A stretch of DNA of 64,000 bases, taken from positions 62,001-126,000 of the forward strand of contig NZ_LT629944.1 of NCBI RefSeq assembly GCF_900104675.1, given 5' to 3'. Below, piece after piece: positions 26,120-34,588 of the stretch; the first letter of the stretch is position 1, and each line of letters starts with the position of its first letter. Source of the DNA: Angelakisella massiliensis (GTDB taxonomy: Bacteria; Bacillota; Clostridia; Oscillospirales; Ruminococcaceae). The notes below the pieces were generated by a model that worked only from the letters and a program-made list of their open reading frames with translations, did not search any database and had not been told where the DNA came from. Both the position numbers and the translations under genes were made by a program.

Positions 26120-26164
26120 CGTTTGCCTTACCCCTTTACAGAAACCGGCACACACCGGCATCCC

Positions 26165-26178
26165 TTTGGGCGCCCAAA
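26165..26178. promoter_or_regulatory. Perfect 14-bp palindrome in the divergent intergenic region
   Basis: TTTGGGCGCCCAAA is a perfect palindrome between the divergent NTPase and methyltransferase genes. A regulator site is possible. No binding protein is suggested by the sequence. Confidence 0.3.
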
Positions 26179-26305
26179 AGGTTCAAGCCGTTTCTGTATC
26201 TGCTTTTTGTACCGGAAAGACTTGTAGCGCACCCAATGATTTACTTCATCCTACCACCGCAGCCCTCAAAAGTCCAGCTGCCCTTTGAGAAAGGATGTCT
26301 GCCAA

Positions 26306-27073
26306 ATGTTTCAATGGACCGACCAAAGCATGGATTGGTACGAACAAGCTGCTCTTCATTGCGACTTTCACCGGCGTGTGGCCTGCCTGGCCCAGCCCTA
26401 CCTGGAAGGATGCGATACCATCGCGGACCTGGGCTGCGGCCTGGGTTACCTGAGCATGGAGCTTTCTTCCTTCTGCCGGCGGATGATCTGTGTGGACGTC
26501 AGCACACCTGCCCTGGGCCGATTGGCGGAAAACTGCCTCCGACGGAACATCACCAACCTGGAGACGCTGGAAGCTGATTGGACCCTGTGGCAGCCACATC
26601 CCCTCCCGGACGCTGTGGTGCTCAGCTATTGCAACGGTCTGGGACGTAACCTGCCAGTGCTCTCCCGACTGGCCGGTAAGGTCATCCTTTCGATAATGCC
26701 TGCCTCCAACGAGGAAAATGACAGCTATGACCTCAACCGTTATCTTCCTCAGCGTGCCCGGTACCGGGGACGGGAAAACCACAAAACCGTTGTTCCGGTA
26801 CTTCAGGCTCTGGGAGTGCCATATCAGGAAACTCCTTTTTCCCTTCCTTTTGGGCAATGGCTCCGGGATGAGGAGGAAGTGAAAACCTTTCTGGAATATT
26901 ATTTTGATTTTCATCCCACCGCCTCTCAGCTGGAAGAATATCTGGCCTCCCACAAGGCGGAAAATGGGTACTATCTGCCCAATGTCAAACACGGCTATGT
27001 GGTGGCGGTCAAAGTCCAGGACCTGCCGCCCCGGCTGCTGAAAGGAGCAATGGATGATGTGGAGTCTCTATAA
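26306..27073 (+). CDS. SAM-dependent methyltransferase (class I)
   Basis: A 255-residue Rossmann-type methyltransferase. Motif I is TIADLGCGLGYLSMEL, the acidic end of beta-2 is MICVDVSTPALG, and motif IV reads AVVLSYCNGLG. The ATG at 26306 is used because the upstream in-frame start is only a TTG without a good site. It overlaps the DUF364 gene by 20 bases, so the two are translationally coupled. The substrate is unknown; this gene type beside DUF364 and FmdE suggests a chelator or cofactor pathway (inference). Confidence 0.82.
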   Translation: MFQWTDQSMDWYEQAALHCDFHRRVACLAQPYLEGCDTIADLGCGLGYLSMELSSFCRRMICVDVSTPALGRLAENCLRRNITNLETLEADWTLWQPHPLPDAVVLSYCNGLGRNLPVLSRLAGKVILSIMPASNEENDSYDLNRYLPQRARYRGRENHKTVVPVLQALGVPYQETPFSLPFGQWLRDEEEVKTFLEYYFDFHPTASQLEEYLASHKAENGYYLPNVKHGYVVAVKVQDLPPRLLKGAMDDVESL

Positions 27074-27797
27074 AAAATTACTGGAAGGAATCCCTGAGGA
27101 CAGTCCTGTCATCACATCGGTACGGCCCGGTTTGTGGACAATGGTGACCACCGCGCAGGGAACCGCCGGTGTGGCCATGTTTCTGCGCCAGGGGGAATGT
27201 CCTGAGACAGATGCCATCCGAAACGCAGTAGGACATCCCCTTCGTCAAGCTGCGGAGCTGGTCACTTCCTGGAATTTTCTGGAGGCGGCAGTGGGAATGG
27301 CCGCCATCAATGCCTGGTATAACACGCCCCAAAACGCCAAAAATATGGGCTGGCAGGAAAGCGATCCTGAAACCGATATTTTTGAACAGTATCTGCCTGA
27401 GCTGGAGGGAAAAAAGGTAGCCGTCATCGGCCGCTTCCCCAGACTGGACACGGTGGTTGCACCCCATTGTACCCTTTCGGTGCTGGAACGGGACCCCGGT
27501 CCCGGAGACCTGCCGGACAGTGCCTGTGAATATATTCTGCCTGGGCAGGACTTTGTTTTTATCACCGGCTCCGCTTTTGCCAACAAAACCATGCCCCGGC
27601 TGCTGGAACTGAGCAAAAACGCCCGGGTAATCCTTACCGGTCCCAGCGTGCCCCTGGCTGATTGCCTGTTTGAGCACGCCGAATGCCTGGCTTCCAGCGT
27701 CGTGTTCCATCCAGAGGTTCTTTCCAACCATGAGGATGCCGGTATTCCTCCCAACCGCTTCCATCACAGCAGCCGTTTTGTGCTGGTGCGCCGTTAA
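27054..27797 (+). CDS. DUF4213/DUF364 putative heavy-metal chelation protein
   Basis: A 247-residue protein. The N-terminal part (about residues 1-90) resembles DUF4213 (LWTMVTTAQGTAGVAM, LRQAAELVTSWNFLEAAVGM). The C-terminal part resembles the Rossmann-like DUF364 domain (GKKVAVIGRFPRL, DFVFITGSAFANKTMPRLLE, ILTGPSVPLADCLFEH). Pfam describes DUF364 as putative heavy-metal chelation. AAAGGAG lies six bases before the ATG. It is coupled to the methyltransferase upstream and probably acts with it and FmdE. Confidence 0.85.
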   Translation: MMWSLYKKLLEGIPEDSPVITSVRPGLWTMVTTAQGTAGVAMFLRQGECPETDAIRNAVGHPLRQAAELVTSWNFLEAAVGMAAINAWYNTPQNAKNMGWQESDPETDIFEQYLPELEGKKVAVIGRFPRLDTVVAPHCTLSVLERDPGPGDLPDSACEYILPGQDFVFITGSAFANKTMPRLLELSKNARVILTGPSVPLADCLFEHAECLASSVVFHPEVLSNHEDAGIPPNRFHHSSRFVLVRR

Positions 27798-27943
27798 GGC
27801 AGATCTGTTGTTCCGCAGTCTCTCTCTTCCACAAGCCAGGACAAAGCCGTCCGCTGGGTGAAAAATTTTATTTTTATTTTGACAAAAAGCGCCTGTGGTA
27901 TCTTTCCTCTTTCAGGGCATGATGATAGAGGGAGGTGAAGCGG

Positions 27944-28144
27944 ATGAATCAAAAAAAATTTGCCGGTGAGAACGCCATAAAACCGGAGAAAAAAATCTCC
28001 CTGGGGCCTGATCTTGCAGCTGATCCAGGCAAGCGGCTGTGTCCCAAATTCGACTGCACCGGCATGGCCCGGCAGCATATATCCGACGGAGGCCGTACTG
28101 GCCCACAGGTGTTGGATAACTGCGCCGAGGAGCATATCCAATAA
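27944..28144 (+). CDS. Small hypothetical protein (uncertain)
   Basis: A 66-codon frame from the ATG at 27944 with a strong GGGAGGTG site six bases upstream, followed by a large hairpin at 28153. The product is basic at the N-terminus (NQKKFAGENAIKPEKKISLG), has two cysteines (RLCPKFDCTG) and matches no family I recognise. The good ribosome site is the main reason to list it. The promoter is unclear. Confidence 0.35.
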   Translation: MNQKKFAGENAIKPEKKISLGPDLAADPGKRLCPKFDCTGMARQHISDGGRTGPQVLDNCAEEHIQ

Positions 28145-28152
28145 AAGCAAAA

Positions 28153-28195
28153 TGAGGCGGCTGCCTTTGGAAATATTCCAAAGGCCGCCGCCTCA
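28153..28195. terminator. Large GC hairpin, terminator-like
   Basis: TGAGGCGGC..CCTTTGGAA and TTCCAAAGG..GCCGCCTCA form a long stem with one mismatch. The T-rich side lies on the minus strand; on the plus strand there is no T-run. Confidence 0.5.
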
Positions 28196-28615
28196 GCGTA
28201 TCAAACGAAATCTTTTAAAAGATTTTGGAAACCCACTGACGTGGAGAACAACCCCTCTTACAAGAAGCTGTCATACAAACTAAAAAAGATCAGGCAGACA
28301 AAGGCCGCAAAAATAGGTGGAAGAAAAAATAGCGGGTGGAAAAGAGAAATGGAGCGGAAAGCCCTGCTGTTCTTCCCTCTCAAACTGATAAAGGGTAAAT
28401 CATAATATACCTTTTGTTTTGTTTTTACAAAATATAACTTTTTGTATTTTAAAAACTCCTCTGCGGCTCAGCAAAGCAGTCCCCATACATAGAACCAAAC
28501 AGGTTTCTGCAAGGGATGGGATGGAAATAAGCCTGTCCTCCAATCTTCCTTTGTCTGTGGCTTTAAATCACCACTGCCTTGGGGGACGTTTCCCCGCAGC
28601 CGGCAAAACGGTCCA
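28196..28615. other. Intergenic region, no gene seen
   Basis: AT-rich, without a credible coding frame, RNA motif or clear terminator for the alarmone synthetase that ends at 28616. Confidence 0.4.
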
Positions 28616-29335
28616 TCACGCTTCCTTTTTCTCCTCCAGCTCTTTCTGCCGCGCCGCGTAAAGCAGACGTCCGATCTCTTCCATTTCCCGGTCCGTGGCC
28701 GCAATGATCTCGGCGCAGCGTTTGAGACGGGAGGCAATTTCCCCGGAATCCTCCTGGTTCTTTTTATAGTACATCTGATGCTCCAGGCTGGCCCAAAAAT
28801 CCATCGCAATGGTCCTCAGCTGCACTTCCACCTTGACGTTGCGCTTTTTGTCGGCAAAAAATACCGGAATCTCCACGATCATATGATAACTGCGGTAGCC
28901 GTTGGGCTTTGGATGCTTGATATAATCCTTCACCTCCAAAAGCCTCACATCATCCTGACGGGTGAACATCTCCGCAACCTGGTAGATGTCCTCGATAAAA
29001 GAGCAGATCACCCGAACCCCGGCAATATCGCTGAGATTTTCCACGGCCGATTCCCGGCTCAGCTCCAATCCCCGCCGTTGCAATTTGTTGACAATGCTTT
29101 CCGGGCTTTTGATCCTGGAAGTAATAAATTCAATTGGATTTCGGTTATGCCGGGTGGACAGATCCTCATTGAGCACCTCAAACTTGGTGGTCACTTCCCG
29201 CAGCGCACAGCTGTAAAGGGTCTTTATCTTGGCAAACTCCCGAACCAGATCTACCAGTCTGGCATCATTCAGACGCAATTTACTTTCCTGGGTCTCATCC
29301 ATATATTTGATCTCACGCTGTATAATGCTGCTCAT
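28616..29335 (-). CDS. Small alarmone synthetase (GTP pyrophosphokinase family)
   Basis: A 239-residue RelA/SpoT-domain protein without hydrolase or regulatory domains, the size of YjbM/YwaC-type enzymes that make (p)ppGpp. Key segments are RIKSPESIVNKLQRRG, LSDIAGVRVICSFIEDIY, KPNGYRSYHMIVEIP and VEVQLRTIAMDFWASLEHQM. The ATG at 29335 (AAAGGA upstream) is preferred to one ten codons earlier. A helical C-terminal tail (IGRLLYAARQKELEEKKEA) may mediate oligomerisation. Confidence 0.92.
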   Translation of the reverse strand: MSSIIQREIKYMDETQESKLRLNDARLVDLVREFAKIKTLYSCALREVTTKFEVLNEDLSTRHNRNPIEFITSRIKSPESIVNKLQRRGLELSRESAVENLSDIAGVRVICSFIEDIYQVAEMFTRQDDVRLLEVKDYIKHPKPNGYRSYHMIVEIPVFFADKKRNVKVEVQLRTIAMDFWASLEHQMYYKKNQEDSGEIASRLKRCAEIIAATDREMEEIGRLLYAARQKELEEKKEA

Positions 29336-29454
29336 CCTTTCCTTTATAAGCCGTTTTCCCCACATACTTTTAACCTGAGCTTTCCTGTTAAAAATTTCTT
29401 TCTGTCCAGGGGATATGAGGGGGCACTATTTCTCCTTCTTTTCCCTTCCCGCTT

Positions 29455-30648
29455 CTATGGGATCTTCTTCCCGCGGGAAATGCTGCCAACCACCGCCATC
29501 AAAAGCACCGGAAACACTACCGCCGCCAGCAGACCTGCCCTCAGGCCCATTTCAGGTGACAGCTCCGCCGCCAGACCAACCAGCTGCGGGCCGGTAAAAC
29601 AACCCAAATCCCCTGCCAAAGCCAGCAGCGCGAACATCGCCGTCCCTCCCGCCGGGCAGGCCGCCGCGCTGAGACTGATGGCACCCGGCCACATCAGCGC
29701 CACGGAAAGCCCGCAAAGGGCACAGCCCAAAAGCCCTATAAGAGGATGCGGCGCGAAAACCGCCAGCAGATAACTGACCACACACAGTCCCCCGCTGCAC
29801 ATCAGCGCCGGAACCAGGCGCAGCCGCTCTCCTGACGCTCCATAAAAGGCTCTCGCACCGCCCATGAGCACCGCAAAGGCGCAGGGCCCCAGCAGGTCTC
29901 CCATGGTTTTATCCACTTCCAAAGCTGTTTCCGCGAAATAGGAAGCCCACTGGGACATAGACTGTTCGGCTGCCCCGGCGCAAACCATCACCGCAGCCAG
30001 CAGCCAAAACATTTTCATGGAGGACAGCTTTTTCAGCGGCAGTTCCTCACCCTCCGCCACCAGCCTGCCAATGGGCACCTTTGTAAAGACAAAGCCGTTG
30101 ACCAGCGGCAGCAGCGCCCAAAAGCAAGGAATCAGCCCCCAGTTTTCTTCTCCCGCCAGCCTCAGGCCCAGTGTGGTCAAAAGAATGAACGCCACACATC
30201 CCCAACAGTAAAAGGAATGCAGCAGGCTCATAGCCTTGTCCTTTTCTTTGGAAGGAACTGCCTCCACAATGGGGCTGACCAGCACCTCCAGCAAACCGCC
30301 TCCCACAGCATTAAGCAGCGTTGACAGCAGCAGCACCAACAGCGGACGGGAGGATAAAGGTGTCAGCAGTCCAATGCCCACCAGTCCCGCCGCCGCGCAC
30401 AGGTGCGCCAGCACCATACACCGGCGGTAACCCAAGCGGTCGGCATATCGGACCGCCAAAAGATCTGTTATGATCTGAAAACCAAAATTGGCGGCAATCA
30501 ACAGGGAAATGCTGCCCAGGCTCAGCCCCAGCCGTGTCTGATAAAGCACAAACAGCAAAGGACTGATATTGTTCACCACCGCCTGTACAATATATCCCCC
30601 ATAACAGGCCCAAATGGTCCACCGGTAGCCGCTGCTGAGCCGCTCCAT
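29455..30648 (-). CDS. MFS transporter
   Basis: A 397-residue membrane protein with about twelve hydrophobic segments, starting WTIWACYGGYIVQAVVNNIS. The MFS loop 2-3 signature appears as AVRYADRLGYRRCM. It resembles the sugar-type branch of MFS carriers, but the substrate cannot be assigned. The ATG at 30648 has GGGAGAG upstream. It lies 36 bases after an AraC-type regulator in the same operon, which probably controls its expression. Confidence 0.85.
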   Translation of the reverse strand: MERLSSGYRWTIWACYGGYIVQAVVNNISPLLFVLYQTRLGLSLGSISLLIAANFGFQIITDLLAVRYADRLGYRRCMVLAHLCAAAGLVGIGLLTPLSSRPLLVLLLSTLLNAVGGGLLEVLVSPIVEAVPSKEKDKAMSLLHSFYCWGCVAFILLTTLGLRLAGEENWGLIPCFWALLPLVNGFVFTKVPIGRLVAEGEELPLKKLSSMKMFWLLAAVMVCAGAAEQSMSQWASYFAETALEVDKTMGDLLGPCAFAVLMGGARAFYGASGERLRLVPALMCSGGLCVVSYLLAVFAPHPLIGLLGCALCGLSVALMWPGAISLSAAACPAGGTAMFALLALAGDLGCFTGPQLVGLAAELSPEMGLRAGLLAAVVFPVLLMAVVGSISRGKKIP

Positions 30649-30684
30649 GGGCTTCACTCTCCCTTTTTTCACGGCTTGCGCCCT

Positions 30685-31059
30685 TTACACATAAGATTCA
30701 TCTTCTCCGGGAATACTGCCCTTTGTTGATTCGGACGGATGCGTACGCCGGAATTCTCCCGGTGAAATTCCATTGAGGCGGCGGAACACCTTGCAGAAAT
30801 AGTTGCCGTTTGAAAAGCCAACCAGGCCCGCGATCATCTCCACCGAATGTTCCCGTTCCAAAAGATACTGCCGGGCCGCGTTGATGCGCACTTTGATCAG
30901 ATATTGCCCCGGCGAGATGCCGAATTCCCGGGTAAACAAACGGATCAGATGGCATTTGCTCACCGCAATGCGGTCCGCCAGATCCTCCACTCCATCCAGA
31001 TAAGGATACTCTTCTTCAATCAGCCGCTTTGCCTGCATAGCCAAGCTTTCCTCTTCCAT
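30685..31059 (-). CDS. AraC-family regulator, DNA-binding domain only
   Basis: A 124-residue protein consisting of little more than the two helix-turn-helix motifs of AraC (LADRIAVSKCHLIRLFTREF and MIAGLVGFSNGNYFCKVFR), ending in the NGISPGEFRR signature. There is no N-terminal ligand-binding domain, so its activity may be set by expression level, as in MarA-like proteins. The ATG at 31059 is behind GGGGGCGGAG. It is the first gene of an operon with the MFS transporter. Confidence 0.88.
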   Translation of the reverse strand: MEEESLAMQAKRLIEEEYPYLDGVEDLADRIAVSKCHLIRLFTREFGISPGQYLIKVRINAARQYLLEREHSVEMIAGLVGFSNGNYFCKVFRRLNGISPGEFRRTHPSESTKGSIPGEDESYV

Positions 31060-31107
31060 TTCTCCGCCCCCTTGACGCCTCAATGGCTCTTCATATAATC
31101 CATCAAG

Positions 31108-31136
31108 ATTTTACCCTTTTTAAAGGAGAAAATCAA
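31108..31136 (-). promoter_or_regulatory. Promoter of the araC-MFS operon
   Basis: On the minus strand, TTGATT (31136-31131), 17-base spacer, TAAAAT (31113-31108). Confidence 0.65.
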
Positions 31137-31157
31137 GGGTATATCAATTACTTACCC

Positions 31158-31186
31158 TTGTCTCAGGGGACAGAGGATGATAAGAT
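31158..31186 (+). promoter_or_regulatory. Promoter of the orphan sugar ABC ATPase
   Basis: TTGTCT (31158-31163), 17-base spacer, TAAGAT (31181-31186). It is back-to-back with the araC promoter. Confidence 0.5.
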
Positions 31187-31259
31187 GGGTACATGAGTTA
31201 AAAACATCACCTTTCGTTGATGTTTTTTTAGCGGAACTGATACAAAAGGAGGCCTTTTC

Positions 31260-32372
31260 ATGGCAAGCATTTCCCTGCGTCATATTTACAAAATCTATCC
31301 CGGCGACGTCACTGCGGTCAATGACTTCAATCTGGAAATCCCGGACAAGGAGTTCGTCATTCTGGTTGGTCCTTCCGGCTGCGGTAAGTCCACCACCCTG
31401 CGTATGATCGCCGGTCTGGAGGAAATCTCCAAAGGCGAGCTGTACATCGGCGACCGTCTGGTCAACGATGTGGCACCCAAGGACAGAGATATCGCCATGG
31501 TGTTCCAGAACTATGCTCTGTATCCCCATATGACCGTTTACAAGAACATGGCTTTCGGTTTGGAGCTGCGGAAGGTCCCCAAGGAGACCATCAAGCAGAA
31601 GGTAGAGGAAGCCGCCAAGATTCTGGACATCTCCCATCTGCTCAACCGTAAGCCCAAGGCGCTTTCCGGTGGTCAGAGACAGCGTGTGGCCCTGGGCCGC
31701 GCCATGGTTCGTGATCCCGCCGTGTTCCTGCTGGACGAGCCGCTGTCCAACCTGGACGCCAAGCTCCGTGCCGCCATGCGTACCGAGATCACCAAGCTCC
31801 ATAAGAAGCTGGGCACCACCTTCGTCTATGTTACCCACGACCAGACCGAGGCTATGACCATGGGCGACCGCATCGTGGTTATGAAGGACGGCGTCATCCA
31901 GCAGGTGGATACTCCTCAAAATCTGTATGATCGCCCCGGCAACAAGTTTGTCGCCGGCTTCATTGGTTCTCCTCAAATGAACTTCATCGACTGCACCATC
32001 GAGAAGAAGGGCGAGGCGCTCTTTGCAAACTTCGGCAAATACAGCCTGGAAATCCCCAAGGGCAAAACTGCTGATGGCGTTTTCGACAACTACATCGGCA
32101 AGAAGGTCATCATGGGCGTCCGTCCCGAGGCCATTCATGACGATGAGCTGTTCCTGTCCAACTTCCGTGAACTGGAAGTGGAAGCCAATGTGGAAATTGC
32201 AGAGCTGATGGGCGCTGAGATCTATATCTACATGGTAGTGGAGGGCACCAACATTGTGGCCAAGGTTCCTCCTCGTTCCACCTACAAGCCCGGCGATGTC
32301 ATCAAGGTTGCCATCGATATGAACAAGACCCACTTCTTCGATGCCGAAACCGAAAAGACCATCTGCAACTAA
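31260..32372 (+). CDS. msmX: MsmX/UgpC-type sugar ABC transporter ATPase
   Basis: A 370-residue CUT1-family ATPase. Walker A is [14 protein letters not shown], the Q-loop is [10 protein letters not shown], the signature motif is [14 protein letters not shown], Walker B is [15 protein letters not shown], the H-loop is VTHDQTEA, and a C-terminal OB-fold/regulatory domain follows ([19 protein letters not shown]). It has a strong AAAGGAGG site and high codon bias. No permease or binding-protein gene is nearby, so it is probably the shared ATPase that energises several sugar importers, as MsmX does in Bacillus. Confidence 0.92.
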   Translation: MASISLRHIYKIYPGDVTAVNDFNLEIPDKEFVILVGPSGCGKSTTLRMIAGLEEISKGELYIGDRLVNDVAPKDRDIAMVFQNYALYPHMTVYKNMAFGLELRKVPKETIKQKVEEAAKILDISHLLNRKPKALSGGQRQRVALGRAMVRDPAVFLLDEPLSNLDAKLRAAMRTEITKLHKKLGTTFVYVTHDQTEAMTMGDRIVVMKDGVIQQVDTPQNLYDRPGNKFVAGFIGSPQMNFIDCTIEKKGEALFANFGKYSLEIPKGKTADGVFDNYIGKKVIMGVRPEAIHDDELFLSNFRELEVEANVEIAELMGAEIYIYMVVEGTNIVAKVPPRSTYKPGDVIKVAIDMNKTHFFDAETEKTICN

Positions 32373-32405
32373 TTTAGTCATCTTCATTCTTTTTCACTCT
32401 ATCAT

Positions 32406-32444
32406 AGAGACGGGGGAGAAGCCAAGTGCTTCTCCCCCGTCTCT
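32406..32444. terminator. Left copy of the duplicated terminator hairpin, array locus B
   Basis: A 17-bp perfect stem (AGAGACGGGGGAGAAGC, loop CAAGT) begins 34 bases after the ABC ATPase stop. Its core is repeated at 32801-32829. Confidence 0.85.
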
Positions 32445-32446
32445 GT

Positions 32447-32797
32447 CTGTCGAAAACCCTTTTTCCAAGAAAAAACAAAATTCAAAATCATAAAAATCAG
32501 GACATGTGCCTGATTTTTATACCACGACCCGCGCCCACCGGGGCGCGAAACCGGGGGTATCGCTGCTGGTTTCGTCAGGAACCAGGCGGCGTATCCAGGG
32601 GGACTGGGTCCCCCTGGAAGTGTGCCGAACTCCTTCGGCACACTCAGAGGGACATGTGCCTGATTTTTATACCACGACCCGCGCCCACCGGGGCGCGAAA
32701 CCAGGGGTATCGCCGCTGGTTTCGTCAGAAACCAGGCGGCGTATCCAGGGGGTATTGGATACCCCCTGGAAGTGTGCCGAACTCCTTCGGCACACTC
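32447..32797. repeat. Hairpin-repeat element with two units (locus B, inverted)
   Basis: The same element as at 18.5-20.1 kb but in reverse orientation: the tail (32447-32518, with AAAAATCAGG/CCTGATTTTT at 32492-32518) comes first, then two 150-bp-class units ending at 32796. The second unit's middle hairpin has TAT/ATA in place of the usual AC/GT closing pairs (32749-32775), a compensatory change. It lies between the convergent ABC ATPase and collagen-like genes. Confidence 0.92.
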
Positions 32798-32834
32798 AGG
32801 CGGGGGAGAAGCCAAGTGCTTCTCCCCCGCCTCT
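32798..32834. terminator. Right copy of the duplicated terminator hairpin, array locus B
   Basis: AGGCGGGGGAGAAGC, loop CAAGT, GCTTCTCCCCCGCCT. It differs from the left copy by a compensated A-T to G-C pair change. ATAGAG (32404-32409) before the left copy can pair with CTCTAT (32831-32836) after this one. Confidence 0.85.
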
Positions 32835-32894
32835 ATTTTCGGGCAAGGGTTTTTCTTTTCATCCAACAGGCATCTTTTTTGATGTCAAGCAGGA

Positions 32895-34013
32895 TCAGGA
32901 CGTGCTGCCCGCCTGGGCAGCTGAATCGTCTCCAGACAAACGGATCAGTGTTAAACTGAGCAGAGTCAGATTGGGTGCGCCTGTATAATTGATAACCGAT
33001 TTGGAGGAAAGGCGAAGGGTGGCATTCTCCACAGCATTAAACGTACCTTGGGCACTGTAAACCGCACTGTCGGAGTCTTCGGAACGACTGACCTGTACAA
33101 TCATCCCAGGAACATTCTGATTATTCTGCTGCAAAGAGAAGGTTGTATTCAAGGATACATTAGCCGGGACCTGAACATTGTACAGTGCCAGATAGGTTCC
33201 GGGTTTCTTGATGAGCACCCCTACACCGTCGCTGAAAAAGTCACTGGGCGAAGACGATTCGGAATTGGCGAGGGTAACTCCACCCGAAATCGCTTGATTG
33301 CTGACACTATCATTTTGCCAACTGTGGTACCAAGTGTTGGTTGCAAATGTGCCGGGTTGGCCTTGGGCTCCGGTTTCACCCTGGGGACCAGCAGGGCCCT
33401 GAGGACCGGCAGGGCCTTGAGGACCAGCGGGGCCCTGGGGACCGGTTTCACCCTGAGGACCAGCAGGGCCCTGGGGACCGGTTTCACCCTGAGGACCAGC
33501 GGGGCCCTGAGGACCGGTTTCACCCTGAGGGCCAGCGGGGCCCTGAGGACCGGTTTCACCCTGGGGACCAGCAGGACCCTGGGGACCGGTTTCACCCTGA
33601 GGACCAGCAGGGCCCTGGGGACCGGTTTCACCCTGAGGGCCAGCGGGGCCCTGAGGACCGGTTTCACCCTGGGGACCAGCAGGACCCTGGGGACCAGTAG
33701 GACCTTGGGGGCCAGCAGGGCCTTGCAAACCAGTTTCACCCTGCGGGCCAGCAGGACCCTGGGGACCGGTTTCACCCTGAGGACCAGTTTCACCCTGCGG
33801 GCCGGCAGGACCCTGGGGACCGGTTGGTCCCTGCAGTCCAATGGGACCTTGGGGACCAGTTTCACCCTGCGGGCCGGCAGGGCCTTGGGGACCGGTATCA
33901 CCAATCGGTCCCTGAGGACCCATGGGACCCGCAGGACCGGGTCTGCCTTGGGGGCCTACAGGACCCTGGGGACCGGGACAGCAGCAACAGCGATTGCGAT
34001 AAGCGTCATTCAT
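32895..34013 (-). CDS. Collagen-like (Gly-X-Y) repeat protein with C-terminal beta domain
   Basis: A 372-residue protein. After a short Cys-rich N-terminus ([13 protein letters not shown]) there are about 215 residues of uninterrupted Gly-X-Y triplets, mostly [13 protein letters not shown]. The C-terminal domain of about 145 residues (from [10 protein letters not shown]) resembles the C1q/TNF-like trimerising domain of BclA-type exosporium proteins. It is probably a trimeric spore or cell-surface filament. There is no signal peptide, as in BclA-like spore proteins. The ATG at 34013 has AGGAGGTGA. The triplet DNA repeats make copy number prone to change. Confidence 0.9.
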   Translation of the reverse strand: MNDAYRNRCCCCPGPQGPVGPQGRPGPAGPMGPQGPIGDTGPQGPAGPQGETGPQGPIGLQGPTGPQGPAGPQGETGPQGETGPQGPAGPQGETGLQGPAGPQGPTGPQGPAGPQGETGPQGPAGPQGETGPQGPAGPQGETGPQGPAGPQGETGPQGPAGPQGETGPQGPAGPQGETGPQGPAGPQGETGPQGPAGPQGPAGPQGPAGPQGETGAQGQPGTFATNTWYHSWQNDSVSNQAISGGVTLANSESSSPSDFFSDGVGVLIKKPGTYLALYNVQVPANVSLNTTFSLQQNNQNVPGMIVQVSRSEDSDSAVYSAQGTFNAVENATLRLSSKSVINYTGAPNLTLLSLTLIRLSGDDSAAQAGSTS

Positions 34014-34520
34014 AAAATCACCTCCTATATTGGTGCAATACTATGTTATGCCGCAGGCGGGCGGCAGGAACCTGAAGAAAGATAATACTAGAAGTATAAT
34101 GTAGAATAAATTTATCCAAATCAACAAAGTTCTTTCTTCTGGCTCCTCCTTTTTATCAATGGGTGCCTGTGATATTTTCCATTGCTTTTTCCCATTTGTT
34201 TCTAAAAAGTCCTTTTGGAAGGCGGAATATTCTCAAAAATGTATTATTTTTTAGATATTATACATATTGTATTTTAATTACAACTATAGCCGCCAAATCA
34301 GCCAGTATCTCGAATTGGTCCTGTAAGGGTCTGTTACCAGTATGTGCGCCAAGGAAGCACTGGATTTTTATTTCACTCACATTCCTTGTTCCACGGACCG
34401 CAAACGGGCCGCCACTGTTCCAGCGGACACTTCCTATCCCTGACAGCGGTTTCTTTGCTCAATGCCTGAAGCCAGGACTTTTTATGATATATCTTCACTG
34501 GCAGAACCGGTGATTTCCTT
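34014..34520 (-). other. Upstream region of the collagen-like gene
   Basis: AT-rich, about 500 bases. TATACT-like and TTGATT-like boxes are present on the minus strand but with a poor 20-base spacing, so vegetative promoter assignment fails. A sporulation sigma promoter is possible but I cannot identify one with confidence. No gene is seen. Confidence 0.35.
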
Positions 34521-34566
34521 ACCAAAACAAAACAGGTACGGAAACCATTTACAGTTTCCGTACCTG
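34521..34566 (-). terminator. Terminator of the sigma-54-like gene
   Basis: CAGGTACGGAAAC (34533-34545) and GTTTCCGTACCTG (34554-34566) form a perfect 13-bp stem. On the minus strand it is followed by TTTTGTTTTGG. Confidence 0.85.
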
Positions 34567-34588
34567 AAACCAATTCAATATAAAAATT

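Noticed and set aside
33048-34085. Plus-strand glycine/threonine-rich repetitive frame
   Set aside because: It is a mirror of the collagen triplet repeats on the opposite strand.
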